This document shows, piece after piece, positions 47,201 to 55,434 of a stretch of 64,000 nt of DNA. Below the pieces are notes generated by a model. The model searched no databases. It worked only from the letters and a program-made list of their open reading frames with translations, and was not told where the DNA came from. Source of the stretch: Ectopseudomonas chengduensis (GTDB taxonomy: Bacteria; Pseudomonadota; Gammaproteobacteria; Pseudomonadales; Pseudomonadaceae); contig NZ_FMZQ01000007.1 of NCBI RefSeq assembly GCF_900102635.1, positions 62,001-126,000 of the forward strand. Direction: 5' to 3'. The position numbers and the translations under genes were made by a program. Positions within the stretch are counted from its first letter, which is position 1, and each line of letters begins with the position of its first letter.

Positions 47201-47399
47201 AGTAGGTTGCTCCCATTGAGCCAGGTGAACGCAAAGCGCTATCGGTGTCCTCGTTCTCGATGCCTGGCAATGGTTGCCAACCAGCTTCGTGCATTCCCAC
47301 ATTCACCGTACCGTTTCCGGTGAGGACGACAGGCTGTGGGCAGCCTTGTTGAAATGGTATTTGGGATGGGTACGCCATGCCGAATAGCACTTCCTGGAA

Positions 47400-47416
47400 G
47401 GCCCCGATGCGGGGCC
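47400..47416 (-). terminator. GC hairpin downstream of 47496 gene
   Basis: GGCCCCG / CGGGGCC with ATG loop. It lies 80 bp past the stop of 47496-47840; no T-run. The flanking 47201-47495 interval holds no gene I can support. Confidence 0.45.
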
Positions 47417-47495
47417 AGCGCGAGGAGGGAGCTTAACTGCCTCCCTCTGACTTCGGCTCTACGGCGCTGAGCCCTTATGCGGCTATGGCAGGTGC

Positions 47496-47840
47496 TTAAG
47501 TCAATGCGTCCAGCCAGGGAAGCACGACTGGAGAAACAACGTATGTCGTGCCGTTATTGTCCTGCTTGAAGACAAAGGCCAGGTCGAACTTCGTTTCGCC
47601 TGGTAGCCAGAAGACGCGAGGATCATGGCGGAAGTCGCCTTCCCAGCCGTGCTCCCGCGCAGCGGTCTTGGCTGCTTCCCATCTGGCCGAGAATTGCAGG
47701 GCATCGGACAAGTCCAGCTTCTGGGATTCGTCTGCAACCGTCTCGGGGGCGCTCGTAATGTCGGCGAGTGTTTGCTGCACCGTGTGCAGGTGCTCCCAGC
47801 CGAAGTCAATAGGCAGAATTTCGTAAACGAACCAATTCAA
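47496..47840 (-). CDS. Hypothetical protein
   Basis: 114 aa. NWFVYEILPIDFGWEHLHTV opens it; WEAAKTAAREHGWEGDFRHD and KFDLAFVFKQDNNGTTYVVS follow. Similar small proteins occur in other mobile elements, function unknown. Confidence 0.65.
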   Translation of the reverse strand: MNWFVYEILPIDFGWEHLHTVQQTLADITSAPETVADESQKLDLSDALQFSARWEAAKTAAREHGWEGDFRHDPRVFWLPGETKFDLAFVFKQDNNGTTYVVSPVVLPWLDALT

Positions 47841-47852
47841 AGCGCGTTCTCC

Positions 47853-48011
47853 CTATTTGGGGTTGATCATCATCTTGATAGCGTCGGCAGCATCGTACAG
47901 CCCAAGTCGATTCGCGAAAGCATGCAAATCGGCTAATTGGGCATGGGTTGAGTCTTGCCGCTGGGGTTGCTGCGGTAACTGATCGAGCAGCTGCTTAAGA
48001 CGATCCTGCAT
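47853..48011 (-). CDS. Very small hypothetical protein
   Basis: 52 aa: MQDRLKQLLDQLPQQPQR, then HAQLADLHAFANRLGLYDAA and a hydrophobic end. It directly follows the secreted-protein gene (2 bp). Confidence 0.55.
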   Translation of the reverse strand: MQDRLKQLLDQLPQQPQRQDSTHAQLADLHAFANRLGLYDAADAIKMMINPK

Positions 48012-48012
48012 A

Positions 48013-48600
48013 TCACTGTGCCTGGCTTTCACAAGTCTCGCCGACTGCTGGAGCGATGCTCAGGGTGATGCTTTCAACACCCACAGGGTCGGTCTTGGTC
48101 AACTCTGGAGTGACGCCGATCAATCGCCCACCTGGGCAGCTAATCTCCGTATAGCGTTCGAGCGAAACGGGGTCAGCGCCAGCACAGCCATCCTTCTCGA
48201 TGCCATTGCCGGTAGCGTTATGGCCAGGTGGGCACAGCATGAGGCCGCCTTCAACACGAACAGCGTCGACCTGATAGGTGGCGAACTGGGCAGCGAGTTC
48301 CAAGCGCGTGCCGGCCGGGGCTGGAAGCGACTTGATACTAGCTGTCGCGTTGAGCGGAGATCGTTCAACAGTTCCGTCTGCGCTGGCGCAGGCTTTCTGC
48401 TCGATGCGAACCAGTTTTGCGGGTGCATCCAGGTATCCGTGAAAGCTGCACTTACCGCCATCAGGTTGGAGTTGAACGCGCTGACCGTCATCGCTCAGCT
48501 GGTCGAGGGCAGTTACGCTGATCGAATCCGCGAAGGCCGCGCCTGCGAACAGGGCGCTTGCGACTAAGGGGGCTACCCGGTTCCATTTCATCATGGTCAT
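48013..48600 (-). CDS. Secreted periplasmic protein
   Basis: 195 aa with a Sec signal peptide (VAPLVASALFAGAAFA, cleavage before DSISV). The mature part has six Cys in three likely pairs (GGKCSFHG; QKACASAD; LMLCPPGHN; DGCAGAD; EISCPGG; GETCESQ), typical of a disulfide-rich periplasmic or surface protein. Role unknown. Confidence 0.75.
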   Translation of the reverse strand: MTMMKWNRVAPLVASALFAGAAFADSISVTALDQLSDDGQRVQLQPDGGKCSFHGYLDAPAKLVRIEQKACASADGTVERSPLNATASIKSLPAPAGTRLELAAQFATYQVDAVRVEGGLMLCPPGHNATGNGIEKDGCAGADPVSLERYTEISCPGGRLIGVTPELTKTDPVGVESITLSIAPAVGETCESQAQ

Positions 48601-48631
48601 TTACTTCCTAAGAGTGAGTAAGTGCGCTGCA

Positions 48632-48946
48632 CTAGGGCAAGCGGAATCGTTTGCCGTAGATCAAGCGCATAGTCGAGGAAATTGTTTCTTCGGGAACTCC
48701 CCGGTTGAGAGCTTCCTGCAGAGCAGACTGAGCCACTTTGCCGGCCTGAAACACGTATGCGAGGAACGGGGCTACCGGAATAATCCACGCCCACCAAGGT
48801 AGAGGCAGGAAATACATGCCAGCCAATGCAGCAGCTAGAGCGAATAACGTAATCTGCTCCAGCGTGTGCTGTCGGATACGCTTACCCATGTATGCGTTTA
48901 CTGCATGCTGTTGATCGCAGGTTAGGCTGTGGAAGCTCGTCGACAT
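48632..48946 (-). CDS. Small inner-membrane protein
   Basis: 104 aa from ATG 48946. Two membrane helices (ITLFALAAALAGMYFLPLPW and WWAWIIPVAPFLAYVFQAG), then a cytoplasmic tail with ALQEALNRGVPEETISSTMR. Function unknown. Confidence 0.65.
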   Translation of the reverse strand: MSTSFHSLTCDQQHAVNAYMGKRIRQHTLEQITLFALAAALAGMYFLPLPWWAWIIPVAPFLAYVFQAGKVAQSALQEALNRGVPEETISSTMRLIYGKRFRLP

Positions 48947-49056
48947 AAACACGCTCTACTCAATTTGGGCGACAAAACGCGCCGCATTCTTTTGTGCAAT
49001 GGACATTTAGCCTGCTGCCAACTATCCACGACTGATCGCCACGGGCAAGACTGCCT

Positions 49057-49410
49057 CTAGCCCAGATGAGAGACCTGGCCGGCGACGCTGGGAATCGAAA
49101 CAACAGAGCAAGTGACGCCCTCGAATGTCCACCACCATTGAGCTTGGTGATCCCCCACCCGCACGGTAACCCGACCATTACCACCCGGATCGCTGACCAC
49201 TTCGCCGTGCTCGCCGCAGTATTCGATTATCGCTCCGGGCGGCAGAGGCTGGCGTTGCTGAACAATCCAATCCTGCGCCTGCCGCTCGCTGTCATGGCGA
49301 GACACAACGCGCCGTCCTTCAACCACCTGCCATTCATTCCAAGCGCTTTTCATCCCACGCTTAGGCGAAGCCAGGCTACGGCGACGCAATCTGATGATGT
49401 ACTTACTCAT
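49057..49410 (-). CDS. Hypothetical protein
   Basis: 117 aa from ATG 49410. Basic N-terminus (KYIIRLRRRSLASPKRG), NEWQVVEGRRVVSRHDSERQ, and a strand-rich C-terminus (VTVRVGDHQAQWWWTFEG). No family. Confidence 0.6.
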   Translation of the reverse strand: MSKYIIRLRRRSLASPKRGMKSAWNEWQVVEGRRVVSRHDSERQAQDWIVQQRQPLPPGAIIEYCGEHGEVVSDPGGNGRVTVRVGDHQAQWWWTFEGVTCSVVSIPSVAGQVSHLG

Positions 49411-49441
49411 GGCTCTATTCCTTGAAAAACCCACGACGCTG

Positions 49442-49708
49442 TTAGCAGGCTTCTGAAAGTACTTCGTGTGCCTTGCGAGCGAAGTCCGCTTGGGCAAACT
49501 CGAACTCATCCACAATGGCAGAGCGGTCCAGCCCGACGTACTCCCAGCACTGGCGCGCCGTTGGCATGATGTTACCTGTGATGCGCTTGATTATGCCCAG
49601 CAAGCCAAAGTGCTCGCGAGCGTAGCAGTACTCTTGAGACGGGAAGGCTTTCGCCATCTCACGCGCGGCGGCGAGAATCTGTTGCTTTGCGTTCTTGCGG
49701 TCGATCAT
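49442..49708 (-). CDS. Hypothetical helical protein
   Basis: 88 aa. DRKNAKQQILAAAREMAKAF and QCWEYVGLDRSAIVDEFEFA; helical throughout. Second gene after the leftward class B promoter. Confidence 0.65.
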   Translation of the reverse strand: MIDRKNAKQQILAAAREMAKAFPSQEYCYAREHFGLLGIIKRITGNIMPTARQCWEYVGLDRSAIVDEFEFAQADFARKAHEVLSEAC

Positions 49709-49740
49709 GTGGCTTTCTCTGCTGCGTGGTTATGGCTCAC

Positions 49741-49983
49741 TCAGAGCGGCTGAGTTTGCTGTGCTCGAATCGCCTTCTTGAAGCGGTACATCTCCAGGTC
49801 ATTGGCGGCGCGCAGCGCTTTGCCAGTCCAGACCATCGCGTAAACGGAGCCAGATCCGTCTAGCCCTGGCTCGCCTGGAGCCTTCTGCGTCACCAGCACA
49901 TCTCCATCGGCCCGGCCGTAGAAGTGCTCCGTCACATCCTCAATGGCGTTCCAATCAACCTGCTTGGTCGTAATGGACAGCAT
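49741..49983 (-). CDS. Hypothetical protein, first leftward gene after class B promoter
   Basis: 80 aa from ATG 49983 with AGGAGCACGCC upstream. TTKQVDWNAIEDVTEHFYGR and DGSGSVYAMVWTGKALRAAN suggest a small mixed fold. It starts 32 bp from the -10 element. Confidence 0.65.
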   Translation of the reverse strand: MLSITTKQVDWNAIEDVTEHFYGRADGDVLVTQKAPGEPGLDGSGSVYAMVWTGKALRAANDLEMYRFKKAIRAQQTQPL

Positions 49984-50014
49984 GGCGTGCTCCTGTGAAT
50001 GGGCAGTTCTGCGA

Positions 50015-50043
50015 AGTATGAACCATAGTTCAAGTATGAGCAA
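50015..50043 (-). promoter_or_regulatory. Class B promoter-operator, leftward copy
   Basis: Read leftward: TTGCTC, 17 bp, CATACT, with operator palindrome TTGAAC-TATG-GTTCA in the spacer (50019-50033). It diverges from the copy at 50077. A third operator TTGAAGTATGATTCAA (50053-50068) lies between them. Confidence 0.8.
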
Positions 50044-50052
50044 CGATATTTG

Positions 50053-50068
50053 TTGAAGTATGATTCAA
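50053..50068. promoter_or_regulatory. Class B operator between divergent promoters
   Basis: TTGAAGTATGATTCAA, a near-perfect palindrome centred between the two divergent class B promoters, allowing joint control. Confidence 0.7.
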
Positions 50069-50076
50069 TAAGTGGC

Positions 50077-50105
50077 TTGCTAGCGATTGAATTATAGTTC
50101 ATAGT
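50077..50105 (+). promoter_or_regulatory. Class B promoter-operator, rightward copy 2
   Basis: TTGCTA, 17 bp, CATAGT, with TTGAATTATAGTTCAT overlapping spacer and -10 (50087-50102). It drives the small genes from 50182. Confidence 0.8.
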
Positions 50106-50181
50106 CCTTACTGTCCGCAGATCGCGCGCCTGGTTGCCGCTAAGACATCTGCACTCAGAGCCCTGAAAGGAGCTGCAAACG

Positions 50182-50382
50182 ATGAACCTGAGCAACAAAG
50201 ATTCTGTCGCCATCGCAAAGGCGCTGAAACAAGCTGAAGCGCTGGTGGAAACCCTGAGTAAGATGGTGGGAGCTGATAACGGGTTGCTGCATATTCATGC
50301 CCAGGACCTTCAGGCCTCTGCGTTGAACATTCAGGGAAAGCTGAAGCTGATTCAGACCGTTACCAGCTACACCGGGGAGTAG
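50182..50382 (+). CDS. Small helical protein
   Basis: 66 aa. NLSNKDSVAIAKALKQAEAL then NIQGKLKLIQTVTSYTG; a helical hairpin. RBS AAAGGAGC. First gene of the rightward class B unit. Confidence 0.7.
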   Translation: MNLSNKDSVAIAKALKQAEALVETLSKMVGADNGLLHIHAQDLQASALNIQGKLKLIQTVTSYTGE

Positions 50383-50385
50383 CGC

Positions 50386-50811
50386 ATGAGCACGTCGAAC
50401 GAACAGCCTACCGTCCTCGACTTCAAACACGCTGCCGGCTTGGAGCTGGCAATTCGTGAACTCCAGGCGCTTGGCTACGACAGCGAGTCTTCGGCCCAAT
50501 ACCGCCTCTCGGAGCTACTGAGCGAAGTGCTGCAAGCTGCTGCAAGCAATACAGGAGCTGCTGAGGCTGCGCCAGAGACACCAGCCCCGATGAACCTTGA
50601 CCAGTTCATTGGGCAACTGCTCGCGGTTCGTGAAAAAGTCGGTGGCGACATCTGCGTCGCAGTCACGTATGCGCCATTCGGTGATGGCGAACAGAAGGCC
50701 ATGACTCACGAGCTAATCCAGGTACTGCCGATCAGCTGTTACAGCGATTACGACATTCCTGCACAGCAATACCTGGCGATTGGCCCCGTTGTAGATACCC
50801 GTGGTCGGTAG
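50386..50811 (+). CDS. Hypothetical protein
   Basis: 141 aa, three bases after the previous stop. An N-terminal helical part, an Ala/Pro linker, then NLDQFIGQLLAVREKVGGDI and CVAVTYAPFGDGEQKAM, a small mixed domain seen in mobile-element proteins without known role. Confidence 0.65.
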   Translation: MSTSNEQPTVLDFKHAAGLELAIRELQALGYDSESSAQYRLSELLSEVLQAAASNTGAAEAAPETPAPMNLDQFIGQLLAVREKVGGDICVAVTYAPFGDGEQKAMTHELIQVLPISCYSDYDIPAQQYLAIGPVVDTRGR

Positions 50812-50880
50812 AGGTGTGCACGAACGGCTGACAGCGCAATGATCCTTCATGCCACCAGATAGATAGAGAATCAGGAGAAA

Positions 50881-51216
50881 ATGATGGCGCTCGAAGTGTT
50901 TGCGCTGCTCGATGACAACGGTGATCACAACTCCGGTTGTTACATCTTCTGCGGCAAGAAAGCTGACCTACTCAAGCTGGCGCGGCCACTCGAAGAGTTT
51001 TACGCGGCCAACCGCCGGAAGAAGAAGGTAGAGGCCCTGGCTGCGAAGATCGTCACCGCCGCTCAGCTCCCGACGCCCATGGTACGGATAGATAAGCCGG
51101 AAGGCGTAGTGCTGATGGATGTCATCGCCGCGATGGCCGAGGGACGGGCAGCGTCCCACACGTATTCAAAGCTATACGCGCGGTTCGAAGACACGTTATG
51201 CGTCTATGGCGGGTAA
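50881..51216 (+). CDS. Hypothetical protein
   Basis: 111 aa. EVFALLDDNGDHNSGCYIFC, a basic stretch EEFYAANRRKKKVEALAAKI, and MAEGRAASHTYSKLYARFED. RBS CAGGAGAAA. Unknown family. Confidence 0.65.
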   Translation: MMALEVFALLDDNGDHNSGCYIFCGKKADLLKLARPLEEFYAANRRKKKVEALAAKIVTAAQLPTPMVRIDKPEGVVLMDVIAAMAEGRAASHTYSKLYARFEDTLCVYGG

Positions 51217-51224
51217 CGCGGAAC

Positions 51225-51491
51225 ATGCCCAGAACGATGCCAGAGCACCGCTTTGTCGAACGGCCAATGCAGGGCCTTGGCTTAGTGGCCTCGTGCGCCT
51301 ATCGCGTTTGCTCCTGGCACTTTGGTCAGTATTGGCGGTTCCCATACCGCAGCAACGCTGCGCCGCCATATACGCGCGCACCTCTTGACCAATGCTATTG
51401 GCTGACAGGCGCAGTGATCTTGAGTGAAGAAGAGAGCGTGGCAGCGTTAGCGAATGCCCAAGCTACAACAATGAATCTGGAGAAGGCCTAG
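51225..51491 (+). CDS. Hypothetical protein
   Basis: 88 aa from ATG 51225 (an in-frame ATG at 51198 overlaps the previous gene). CAYRVCSWHFGQYWRFPYRS is rich in aromatic and Cys residues. It ends directly at the next ATG. Confidence 0.5.
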   Translation: MPRTMPEHRFVERPMQGLGLVASCAYRVCSWHFGQYWRFPYRSNAAPPYTRAPLDQCYWLTGAVILSEEESVAALANAQATTMNLEKA

Positions 51492-51713
51492 ATGGCTGAA
51501 GAGAAAGTGTCAGCTGAAGAGAAGATGTCACCGACTGAGTTCAAGGCCGAGTGCAAGCGCAAGGGTTGGACGAATCGCATGCTTGCGGGTCGCTGGCGGC
51601 GCTCGGAAGCTTGGATTAGCAAGATCGGCAGCGACCCTGACCGTGACCAGTACTGGGACGATGCTGTACGCGGACTACCGATAGTTAAGAAGGCAAAACT
51701 CCCGAATCGTTGA
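51492..51713 (+). CDS. Small HTH-like protein
   Basis: 73 aa. FKAECKRKGWTNRMLAGRWR then RSEAWISKIGSDPDRD has the helix-turn-helix spacing of Cro/C1-type proteins (turn near LAGRWRRS). It could bind DNA, perhaps class B operators, but nothing proves this. Confidence 0.6.
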   Translation: MAEEKVSAEEKMSPTEFKAECKRKGWTNRMLAGRWRRSEAWISKIGSDPDRDQYWDDAVRGLPIVKKAKLPNR

Positions 51714-51724
51714 CCGGAGGAAAT

Positions 51725-52009
51725 ATGCACAGGAAGCAAGGTGGTTACCTGGTGCCGTTGTTGCACCTCATCATGATGGGCGCTATGGCCGGCGTGGTCT
51801 ATGGCTGTTGGCTGATGTCGGGCTGGATTTCTGGCTTGATTATCGCTGCTGAGGATCAAGGTAAAGACTCGCTGGGACGGGTGTTTATCACCATGGCCAT
51901 TCTTTCGGCGTTCACCGTACGACTGACGATCTTCAACTACTACGTGTTTACCCTGCCGAGGGAAAAACGGCGGGCCAAGTTCTGGGAAGCAAAACGTCAA
52001 CCGAAATAG
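51725..52009 (+). CDS. Small inner-membrane protein
   Basis: 94 aa from ATG 51725 with GGAGGAAAT upstream. Two membrane helices (VPLLHLIMMGAMAGVVYGCW; VFITMAILSAFTVRLTIFNY) and a basic end. Function unknown. Confidence 0.7.
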   Translation: MHRKQGGYLVPLLHLIMMGAMAGVVYGCWLMSGWISGLIIAAEDQGKDSLGRVFITMAILSAFTVRLTIFNYYVFTLPREKRRAKFWEAKRQPK

Positions 52010-52021
52010 GGGAAATGGGGC

Positions 52022-52732
52022 ATGGAACTCATTCACTTCACTAACGGGATCAGTCCCCTCGTGATCGATAAGAGCGTCAACCTGGCTGTGTCTGAAGCGC
52101 CAGCGATGGTCGGCTACGTGGTGGACGCGGACAGCCCGATACTGCCGCTGGCGCAGGCCGAGGTTGCTGCGTTGCTTTACGACGCGATGACAATGGTAGG
52201 CGCAGGTGTTCGCCAGCGCTTTGAAGGGCTCATGTGCGAGTTGAAGGTCGGTGTCATCGCAGCAATCGACGATGAACAAGACGAACCCAGGTTTGCGGGC
52301 TTTATCCAGTACAAGCCGAGGCTGCTGGCAGAGGGTGTGGCAACCATTGGATATGCGGCAGTCGAGAAGAGCTATCGCGGCCAGGGCGTGTTCCGGCTGA
52401 TGCTCGATGAGCTGAAGCGCGACTACCCAGTGCTGGGGCTCGACTGTCCTCTGGAGTTGGTTCCAATGTATGAACACCTCGGTTTCCACCCGACTGCTGT
52501 CCAGGGGGCTCACGTTGGTATGAGTACTGGAACCATGTCAGGAAAGAATTGGGGCCATGGCCAAGAGTTCCTGGATCAGCACCCACGCTATATCCGCGCC
52601 AAGGAAGCTATACGCGACAAGCTCGGCAAGGCTACCCGTGATGCCTATGCCAAACGAGATGCCGACACTCGTAAGCGCGTAGAAGAGGTCAAGTCGCTGT
52701 TGCAAGCCCGTAAAGCTGCCGCGACAGCCTGA
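52022..52732 (+). CDS. GNAT-family acetyltransferase
   Basis: 236 aa. FAGFIQYKPRLL and TIGYAAVEKSYRGQGVFRLM (acetyl-CoA P-loop Arg-Gly-Gln-Gly) followed by LDELKRDYPVLGLDCP and MYEHLGFHP give a GNAT core at about 85-165. N- and C-terminal extensions differ from standard members; the C-terminal 60 residues are a charged helix. Substrate unknown. Confidence 0.8.
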   Translation: MELIHFTNGISPLVIDKSVNLAVSEAPAMVGYVVDADSPILPLAQAEVAALLYDAMTMVGAGVRQRFEGLMCELKVGVIAAIDDEQDEPRFAGFIQYKPRLLAEGVATIGYAAVEKSYRGQGVFRLMLDELKRDYPVLGLDCPLELVPMYEHLGFHPTAVQGAHVGMSTGTMSGKNWGHGQEFLDQHPRYIRAKEAIRDKLGKATRDAYAKRDADTRKRVEEVKSLLQARKAAATA

Positions 52733-52746
52733 CAGGTGATTGAGCC

Positions 52747-53121
52747 ATGAGCCTACGGAAGATCAAGCTGCGAGCATTGAAAACTGCATGTGAGGAATAC
52801 CGCCAAGCTTACGATCACTGCACCAAGCTGCATCTCGACGTGAGCGAGCGCGCGGACATGCCTACCCGGTCAAGCATGCAGCGAGCTGCGCTGGCGAGGT
52901 ATATCAAGGCGCAAGAGCAGCACCAGCTGGCGCTCGAAGAATACGAAGCAACTGGAGTGCGCGCAGGGTTGACCTATCTGGCTAACCGCACGCTCGGTGG
53001 CAGCTTCGTACCTCCAGGAAGAGGCGTGCACCCTCTTATGGGTGTCGCCACGCTTGTGCTGATGGGAGCCATCCTCTACGGCGGCGTTATGTTCTTCATG
53101 AGTATTGGCGTTCACCACTAA
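52747..53121 (+). CDS. Membrane-anchored helical protein
   Basis: 124 aa. A long N-terminal helical region with coiled-coil character (ALARYIKAQEQHQLALEEYE), then one C-terminal membrane helix (MGVATLVLMGAILYGGVMFF). Confidence 0.65.
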   Translation: MSLRKIKLRALKTACEEYRQAYDHCTKLHLDVSERADMPTRSSMQRAALARYIKAQEQHQLALEEYEATGVRAGLTYLANRTLGGSFVPPGRGVHPLMGVATLVLMGAILYGGVMFFMSIGVHH

Positions 53122-53133
53122 GCGGGGGTGGGT

Positions 53134-53364
53134 ATGTCTTGGGCTGATCGCGCTGCGCCAATCGTGGCGGATGTCATTCGTAATGTCGGGCGCGAAGATA
53201 TGCCGGCCTTACGCAAGGCACTTGTCGAAGCGTATCCGTTCGGGGTGCGCGCCAACACGCCATACAAAGCGTGGTTGTCAGAAGTGAAGCGCCAGCTCGG
53301 CCACCCCTTAAACGCGCCGAGGAAGGACCCAGGTGATGGCCAGACGGATATGTTCAAACAGTGA
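53134..53364 (+). CDS. Hypothetical protein
   Basis: 76 aa. ADVIRNVGREDMPALRKALV and EAYPFGVRANTPYKAWLSEV followed by KRQLG match a short family often found in phages (conserved PYKxWxxEV). Function unknown. Confidence 0.7.
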   Translation: MSWADRAAPIVADVIRNVGREDMPALRKALVEAYPFGVRANTPYKAWLSEVKRQLGHPLNAPRKDPGDGQTDMFKQ

Positions 53365-53374
53365 GTGATTATTG

Positions 53375-53551
53375 ATGGCTAATTCGAAGAGTCGGGCATG
53401 GCTTTTCCCGCTCGCGGGCACCGCAGTGATGGCGTTTTTTGCTGCACTGAATGCTACCTATGGACTGGAGCGGACGGTTGTTGGCTTCGGGCTGGTCATG
53501 GGCGTCATTGGCTGGGCGTGTTTGACTGCGCTGATGAAACGGTTTGGGTAG
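53375..53551 (+). CDS. Very small membrane protein
   Basis: 58 aa, mostly hydrophobic with two helices (LFPLAGTAVMAFFAALNATY and VVGFGLVMGVIGWACLTAL). Starts 10 bp after the previous stop. Confidence 0.6.
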   Translation: MANSKSRAWLFPLAGTAVMAFFAALNATYGLERTVVGFGLVMGVIGWACLTALMKRFG

Positions 53552-53559
53552 GGGGATGT

Positions 53560-54258
53560 ATGGCTTTGAAGGCAGTGTTTATCGTATTCGAGCGCGATGG
53601 TAGTGAAGCCAAGGAGCTGAACGTCGCTCTCGGTAAGGTTCGTGAGCGTTTGGCCAGCGAAACGGCCAGGATCATCAATGTCGAGACGATCCCGCCAACT
53701 ACCTTTCTTGGGTTTCAAGTTCAAGCCGGTGGTTTGCGCGTCTGGTATGAACCCGCTGTTGATCTCGCGCAAGCTGGGAGCGAAACGCGACCTGAAGGCG
53801 ACGCCAAAGCGCTTCACGCAAGTGTTAAAAGTACGAGGGAAACGTTTGCTGAGCTGAAACAGGCTGCTCAACTGGAAGAGCTTGTCGCTGAGGCTTCGAG
53901 TGTCGCCGAGCTGCTTTGGAGTCGCATCAACCGCCAAGGGCAGCCAGGCTTCCCTGTGGGCGAAACCTTGGACGCGATGAGGAGCGCGGCATTCGTTATT
54001 GATCAGTTGCTGGCCCAGGTGAAGGTCGTTGATCCGGCTAACCGTCGAGAGGCGTTGACTCTATTGGCCGATGGTCTTTGCCGCATTCGTGAAGCGGCCT
54101 TTGATGCTCCGGCGCATGCAGTGGATGTCGCCAATGTTCTGCACAACGTTCCCGGCCTACTGTCCGGCGAGGATCGTGCAGGTGAGGGATACCTGGTGGA
54201 GTTGCTCCGAAAGGGGCGATCACTTATCGACGACATCTCATGGCGTAAGTCTGCTTAA
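53560..54258 (+). CDS. Hypothetical protein
   Basis: 232 aa from ATG 53560 (GGGGG upstream). An N-terminal part LKAVFIVFERDGSEAKELNV with TTFLGFQVQAGGLRVWYEP, then a long helical C-terminal half (ASSVAELLWSRINRQGQPGF; LLADGLCRIREAAFDAPAHA). No family. The stop overlaps the next ATG. Confidence 0.65.
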   Translation: MALKAVFIVFERDGSEAKELNVALGKVRERLASETARIINVETIPPTTFLGFQVQAGGLRVWYEPAVDLAQAGSETRPEGDAKALHASVKSTRETFAELKQAAQLEELVAEASSVAELLWSRINRQGQPGFPVGETLDAMRSAAFVIDQLLAQVKVVDPANRREALTLLADGLCRIREAAFDAPAHAVDVANVLHNVPGLLSGEDRAGEGYLVELLRKGRSLIDDISWRKSA

Positions 54259-54518
54259 TGAATGCTCAATCAGTCGCAGATGCACTGGCAGCTAAAGGCT
54301 GTGCGTATACCGCAGTGACTGAGCCCGCTGATGGTGCGCCTGGTCGTGTCCAGATCACTGATGCAATCCATGTGGAAGTACCTGCTGATGGAAATGTGCT
54401 GCATGTCGTCATGAGGCAGCCGGATGGCGAGCAGGTTTACGGCCGACCAAGAAAGCGTATCGGCTACGTCGAATTGGATATCTCGTGCGCCATCCATCAA
54501 GGTTGGCCGCGCCCCTGA
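54258..54518 (+). CDS. Small hypothetical protein
   Basis: 86 aa. SVADALAAKGCAYTAVTEPA then VQITDAIHVEVPADGNVLHV, a strand-rich fold. Coupled by TAATGA overlap to the gene before. Confidence 0.65.
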   Translation: MNAQSVADALAAKGCAYTAVTEPADGAPGRVQITDAIHVEVPADGNVLHVVMRQPDGEQVYGRPRKRIGYVELDISCAIHQGWPRP

Positions 54519-54532
54519 TCATCGAGAACGCT

Positions 54533-54922
54533 ATGAATCGAGGCAAGAAATTCTTTGCTGGCGCTGTATACGTGTTGGCGCTGGTAGCGATCACCCATTT
54601 CGTCATTCATCCTGCGACAAGTAGTTGGTACGCGAAACAGGAGGCTACAGCCAGCGGTTATGCCGTTCTGGCCGGCGAGTATGTGACCTTGCCGCCAGCT
54701 CTTCAGGCTGCCATTCGTGATCGACTGCAAAAGGGATATCTGTCGAATCAGGACGTATGGGATAGCGTCGGCGAAATCGCCGATCTTCGTCCGGTTCAGG
54801 TAAGTCCTGCACCCGACTATGGCGACGCAAGGGAACCCTATAACGACTTCCTCTGGCGCTCGATCAGGGGTGAACCCCTGGAGTCGAAGGCGAAGGACAC
54901 ACTAATTAGCCAGGTCCAGTAA
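54533..54922 (+). CDS. Membrane-anchored or secreted protein
   Basis: 129 aa from ATG 54533. A single N-terminal hydrophobic helix (FFAGAVYVLALVAITHFVI) acts as anchor or uncleaved signal; the rest is soluble (LPPALQAAIRDRLQKGYLSN). Unknown function. Confidence 0.65.
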   Translation: MNRGKKFFAGAVYVLALVAITHFVIHPATSSWYAKQEATASGYAVLAGEYVTLPPALQAAIRDRLQKGYLSNQDVWDSVGEIADLRPVQVSPAPDYGDAREPYNDFLWRSIRGEPLESKAKDTLISQVQ

Positions 54923-54955
54923 TGGAGCTGTGCATAGCAAGAGGAGAGGGCACCG

Positions 54956-55324
54956 ATGCCTATCGATATCCAAGTCCAGGCTGTAATCGAGCAAATCGAA
55001 GGGCTGGCCAGCAAGGCAGTACCTGGTGCCGAGTGGTTCAAAGTTGACGATCTGAATCAGGTGAGCTTCATCGACCAGTCGGCAGCAAAGCTTATCAGCG
55101 CGTTGACCCCTGATACGGTGCTGGCGCTTTGCAAACTCGCTGCCAAGGGGCTTGAGGTCGATAGCGTGGTGAGCCAGCTGTACGCTGACGTAATGAATAT
55201 TCAGTGCGACGAAAGCAAAGCAAACGATGAATTCACGGATAGGCGTACTGCTTACTTGCACGCCCACCGCGATGCTCGCCATGCTGCGGCAGAGCTGGTT
55301 GCAGGGGCATTTATCGGCGAATGA
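54956..55324 (+). CDS. Hypothetical helical protein
   Basis: 122 aa. IDIQVQAVIEQIEGLASKAV, DQSAAKLISALTPDTVLALC and a His/Ala-rich C-terminus (YLHAHRDARHAAAELVAGAF). RBS AAGAGGAGAGG. Last gene before the class B promoter at 55372. Confidence 0.65.
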   Translation: MPIDIQVQAVIEQIEGLASKAVPGAEWFKVDDLNQVSFIDQSAAKLISALTPDTVLALCKLAAKGLEVDSVVSQLYADVMNIQCDESKANDEFTDRRTAYLHAHRDARHAAAELVAGAFIGE

Positions 55325-55348
55325 CCTGATCAGGGCGAAACACAAAGT

Positions 55349-55364
55349 TTGAACTGTGGTTTAA
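55349..55364. promoter_or_regulatory. Class B operator, upstream copy
   Basis: TTGAACTGTGGTTTAA, a diverged class B palindrome 23 bp upstream of the promoter at 55372, mirroring the paired arrangement at 21253/21276. Confidence 0.55.
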
Positions 55365-55371
55365 TCTATTC

Positions 55372-55400
55372 TTGCCATTGAATTAACTATAGTTCAAACT
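55372..55400 (+). promoter_or_regulatory. Class B promoter-operator, rightward copy 3
   Basis: TTGCCA, 17 bp, CAAACT, with TTAACTATAGTTCAA (55383-55397) overlapping spacer and -10. It drives the genes from 55435. Confidence 0.77.
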
Positions 55401-55434
55401 ATGGTCATTGTGACGTATTGCCTGGGAGGCTACG

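Noticed and set aside
47076..47390. Leftward 104-codon frame overlapping the PilT-like gene start
   Set aside because: Its first 60 codons look plausible, but it overlaps the Glyoxalase_8-like coding region by about 125 bp in another frame and has no clear RBS.
51488..52513. Leftward 341-codon open frame
   Set aside because: Antisense to the HTH-like, membrane and GNAT genes.
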